Source: an uncultured Bacilli bacterium (GTDB taxonomy: Bacteria > Bacillota_I > Bacilli_A > RF39 > UBA660). From it: a stretch of 7,714 nucleotides of DNA. The position numbers were made by a program, and so were the translations under genes. Below, piece by piece: positions 6,402 through 7,714 of this stretch (position 1 is its first letter; each line of letters begins with the position of its first letter). The stretch covers positions 1-7,714 of the forward strand of contig CAKPMN010000026.1 in assembly GCA_934168005.1 (NCBI GenBank), read 5' to 3'. The notes beneath the pieces are model-generated. The model did no database searches, was not told the DNA's origin, and worked only from the letters and a program-made list of their open reading frames with translations.

Positions 6402-7199
6402 AAGGATTATTTTAAGTCTAAATTAGGAATCTTTTCAATAGAGGTTTTAGGAGTTATTTTAACTACATTTTTAATAGTTGATTTTATTTTAATAGCTACT
6501 TATGTTAGCACTCCTATATCTTTTATATTAATGATTTTGATACTTTGTTTATGGGTGTTTGGTTATTCTTGTCTTCAAGGATCTAAAGATACTTGGATTT
6601 ATAAGGTAGCTAAACCTGCTATCAATGATGTATTTGATATAAAAGGAAGTAATGTTTTACAGAAATCTTTTCAAGCAAATCTAATTAATACTTATAAACT
6701 TGTTCCTAAAGATATAATATGTAAGGATACAAGGGGATGTATTAAGAAGGATATAAACGGTAGTACTATTGCTTTTGGTGATGTCTTACTTTTAGATGGT
6801 GTTACTACTAAACGTATGATGGCTTATCGATTTAAGTGTAGAACTGGTGTTTTTAAACATATTTATATAAGTAATATTGATATTTTTAAGAATATGGAAC
6901 ATAAAAACATTTATGAAACAACTGTTAAAAAATTTGATAAAGATTTTATTAGTACTGTAGTAGATGAAGTTGACGCTAAATCATTTTTAAGTAAAAAAAA
7001 TATAGCAACATTTAACAAATTAAATGAAAATGGTGTAAAATTTACACTATATGTTGATAGTAAACAAATAATTGTATTAAGAGATGGATCTATAATAAGA
7101 GATGATTTACCTACTTATGAAGAGTATATTGAGATATTGAAAGAATACAATGATTTTTGTTTAACTATTGCTAATTTATTTCATGCAAAAAAGAGTTAA
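6399..7199 (+). CDS. Two-TM membrane protein with soluble C-terminal domain, possibly DUF3137-like
   Basis: I do not recognise a function for this 266-residue protein. After a short basic N terminus there are two hydrophobic segments, about residues 12-35 and 38-59, joined by only STP, forming a tight helical hairpin. Residues 60-266 form a soluble domain, probably cytoplasmic since the N terminus is basic and there are two crossings. Its pattern (GSTIAFGDVLLLDG, then a basic MAYRFKCRTGVFKHIYISN near 141-159) recalls the DUF3137 layout, in which a short membrane anchor precedes a domain with a (V/I)xFxGLF-like strand; the resemblance is loose. There are Cys residues at 50, 58, 108, 114, 147 and 254, with no clear metal motif. 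Translation is probably coupled to eno, and a terminator follows directly. The link to eno may be only shared transcription. The coding call is strong; the family is uncertain. Confidence 0.85.
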   Translation: MKDYFKSKLGIFSIEVLGVILTTFLIVDFILIATYVSTPISFILMILILCLWVFGYSCLQGSKDTWIYKVAKPAINDVFDIKGSNVLQKSFQANLINTYKLVPKDIICKDTRGCIKKDINGSTIAFGDVLLLDGVTTKRMMAYRFKCRTGVFKHIYISNIDIFKNMEHKNIYETTVKKFDKDFISTVVDEVDAKSFLSKKNIATFNKLNENGVKFTLYVDSKQIIVLRDGSIIRDDLPTYEEYIEILKEYNDFCLTIANLFHAKKS

Positions 7200-7214
7200 T
7201 TTAACTCTTTTTTT
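7187..7214. terminator. Bidirectional terminator between the membrane protein and regulator genes
   Basis: AAAAAAGAGTTAA (7187-7199) is perfectly inverted at TTAACTCTTTTTT (7201-7213), with a one-base centre (folded loop about 3 bases). It has a U tract on the plus strand (to 7214) and an equivalent A-rich left arm that gives a U tract for minus-strand transcripts. It includes the TAA of the plus-strand gene (7197-7199) and reaches the stop of the minus-strand gene (7213-7215), so it can end both transcripts. Confidence 0.88.
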
Positions 7215-7443
7215 ATATGTCTTTTCTTTTTAAGTCTTTAGCTTTAAATTCTTTTTTATCTTTTTTGAAATAAATCTCAAAACCACATATTTTAGCAATT
7301 TCTTCTATTGTTTTAAAGTTAATATCAGAGTTTTCTGTTTCATATCTAGATAATGTGTTTTGCTTGATGTTTAATAGTTTCGCTAATTCATATTGCGTCA
7401 GATTATTATCTTTTCGCATAAATTTTATTACCTTTCCTATCAT
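7213..7443 (-). CDS. Small XRE-family (Cro/CI-type) DNA-binding regulator
   Basis: The protein has 76 residues, almost entirely one HTH_3 domain. IGKVIKFMRKDNNLTQYELAKLL (2-24) supplies helices 1 and 2, and NIKQNTLSRYETE (25-37) the recognition helix with the family's S-R-(Y/W)-E turn; TIEEIAKICGFEIYF (45-59) ends the fold. The C-terminal 17 residues are very Lys-rich. There is no effector domain, so it probably acts as a dimeric repressor or activator. The start ATG (7443-7441) is preceded by GGGCGATC, a partial match to the 16S tail complement (GGTGATC) 3 bases upstream. No alternative in-frame start is visible nearby. It is divergent from the pilin-like gene, and the shared upstream region has inverted GGGATA-type motifs, so autoregulation and control of that neighbour are plausible. 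A toxin-antitoxin or phage origin is not supported by what is visible, since no partner is adjacent. Confidence 0.88.
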   Translation of the reverse strand: MIGKVIKFMRKDNNLTQYELAKLLNIKQNTLSRYETENSDINFKTIEEIAKICGFEIYFKKDKKEFKAKDLKRKDI

Positions 7444-7451
7444 ATTGATCG

Positions 7452-7511
7452 CCCATTTTATTGTCCCATAGTAGTATTTAAAATTCTTTTAATATCCTAA
7501 AATGGGATAAT
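7452..7511. promoter_or_regulatory. Candidate operator region for the XRE regulator
   Basis: TATCC (7493-7497) and GGATA (7505-7509) form an inverted repeat with a 7-bp spacer, a size that fits a small HTH dimer. Related half-site motifs recur in inverted orientation: ATTGTCCCAT (7460-7469) matches the reverse complement of ATGGGATAAT (7502-7511) at 9 of 10 positions, and CCCATTTTA (7452-7460) is the exact reverse complement of TAAAATGGG (7498-7506). The cluster lies just upstream of the regulator start and of the -10 for the rightward gene. Binding is inferred, not shown. Confidence 0.45.
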
Positions 7512-7523
7512 CAAATTCTTTTT

Positions 7524-7564
7524 TATAATAATGTTTTACAATTATTTCATAAATATAGAGGTGG
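7524..7564 (+). promoter_or_regulatory. Promoter -10 and ribosome binding site of the right-edge gene
   Basis: TATAAT at 7524-7529 is a perfect -10; transcription would start near 7536. No recognisable -35 lies at normal spacing (about 7501-7506, AATGGG). That position falls inside the inverted motifs, which would fit regulation by a bound protein. AGAGGTGG (7557-7564) is a strong ribosome binding site 4 bases before the ATG at 7569. Confidence 0.55.
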
Positions 7565-7568
7565 TTAT

Positions 7569-7714
7569 ATGAAAAAGGGTAAAAAAGGATTTGTAGTAAG
7601 TGCGGTATTGTACCCATTACTAGTACTATTTCTAGCGATAATCATGGGATTACTATCTATGACAGATACAAGAAAAAGAATATTAGATAAAATGAAGTTA
7701 GAAATAACAGATAA
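7569..7714 (+). CDS. Pilin-like or single-pass membrane protein, truncated at the window end
   Basis: Only 48 codons are present and the frame is open to the last base. The N terminus has basic MKKGKKG (1-7), then a hydrophobic helix of about 24 residues beginning FVVSAVLYPLLVLFLAIIMG (8-27), then a charged, probably helical stretch (TDTRKRILDKMKLEI). A Gly7-Phe8 junction ahead of one N-terminal helix is the layout of a class III signal cleaved by prepilin peptidase in type IV pilins, pseudopilins, ComG-type and Tad minor pilins. The usual Glu at mature position 5 is missing (Ala12), as in some minor pseudopilins such as the GspK class. It could instead be a simple membrane anchor. The start is fixed by a strong AGAGGTGG site. 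The divergent XRE gene may control it. The coding call is good; the pilin reading is tentative. Confidence 0.7.
   Translation, partial: MKKGKKGFVVSAVLYPLLVLFLAIIMGLLSMTDTRKRILDKMKLEITD

Noticed and set aside
7213..7443. Antitoxin of a toxin-antitoxin pair, or a phage repressor
   Set aside because: The neighbours are a convergent membrane protein gene and a divergent pilin-like gene; no toxin, integrase or attachment site is seen.
1..7714. CRISPR arrays, tRNA or rRNA genes, insertion sequences, riboswitches
   Set aside because: No regularly spaced DNA repeats, cloverleaf-type sequences, transposase frames or terminal inverted repeats were seen; the intergenic gaps are all under about 130 bases and the leaders are too short for riboswitches.

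Overview
The window is AT-rich DNA from a low-GC Gram-positive bacterium. The EF-Tu, enolase and Fem-type peptidoglycan transferase all look like those of Bacilli. A Fem-type enzyme points to a cell with a murein wall, so a wall-less Mollicute is less likely. All six tryptophans in the readable proteins use TGG, and no in-frame TGA occurs, which favours the standard bacterial code. The six complete stops are TAA (four) and TAG (two). My best guess is an uncultured, host-associated Bacilli lineage (RF39 or Erysipelotrichia-like); this is inference only.

Layout. Positions 1-855 hold the 3' part of tuf (EF-Tu), closed by a strong intrinsic terminator (861-886). A promoter directly behind that terminator drives a large gene (937-3786) for an unrecognised 949-residue soluble protein. 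It has a sigma-region-4-like helix-turn-helix near residues 283-335, a Lys/Pro/Ser-rich linker, four tandem divergent repeats of about 93 residues (423-788), and a second helix-turn-helix-like segment near the C terminus. It converges on a minus-strand femABX-type gene (3794-5044). The two share one two-way terminator that contains both stop codons.

A 119-bp divergent promoter region separates the fem gene from eno (enolase, 5164-6399). eno overlaps by one base with a two-TM membrane protein gene (6399-7199), so the two are probably one operon. A second two-way terminator separates that operon from a convergent small XRE-family regulator gene (7213-7443, minus). The regulator is divergent from a truncated gene at the right edge (7569 to the end). 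That gene encodes a short basic stretch, a Gly-Phe junction and one hydrophobic helix, resembling a class III (pilin-like) signal. The 125-bp region between them carries inverted GGGATA-type motifs that could be operator sites.

Functionally the window mixes housekeeping (translation elongation, glycolysis, cell-wall branching) with two less familiar parts: the repeat-bearing protein with sigma-like HTHs, and the regulator/pilin-like divergent pair. The 949-residue protein is the best candidate for something undescribed.
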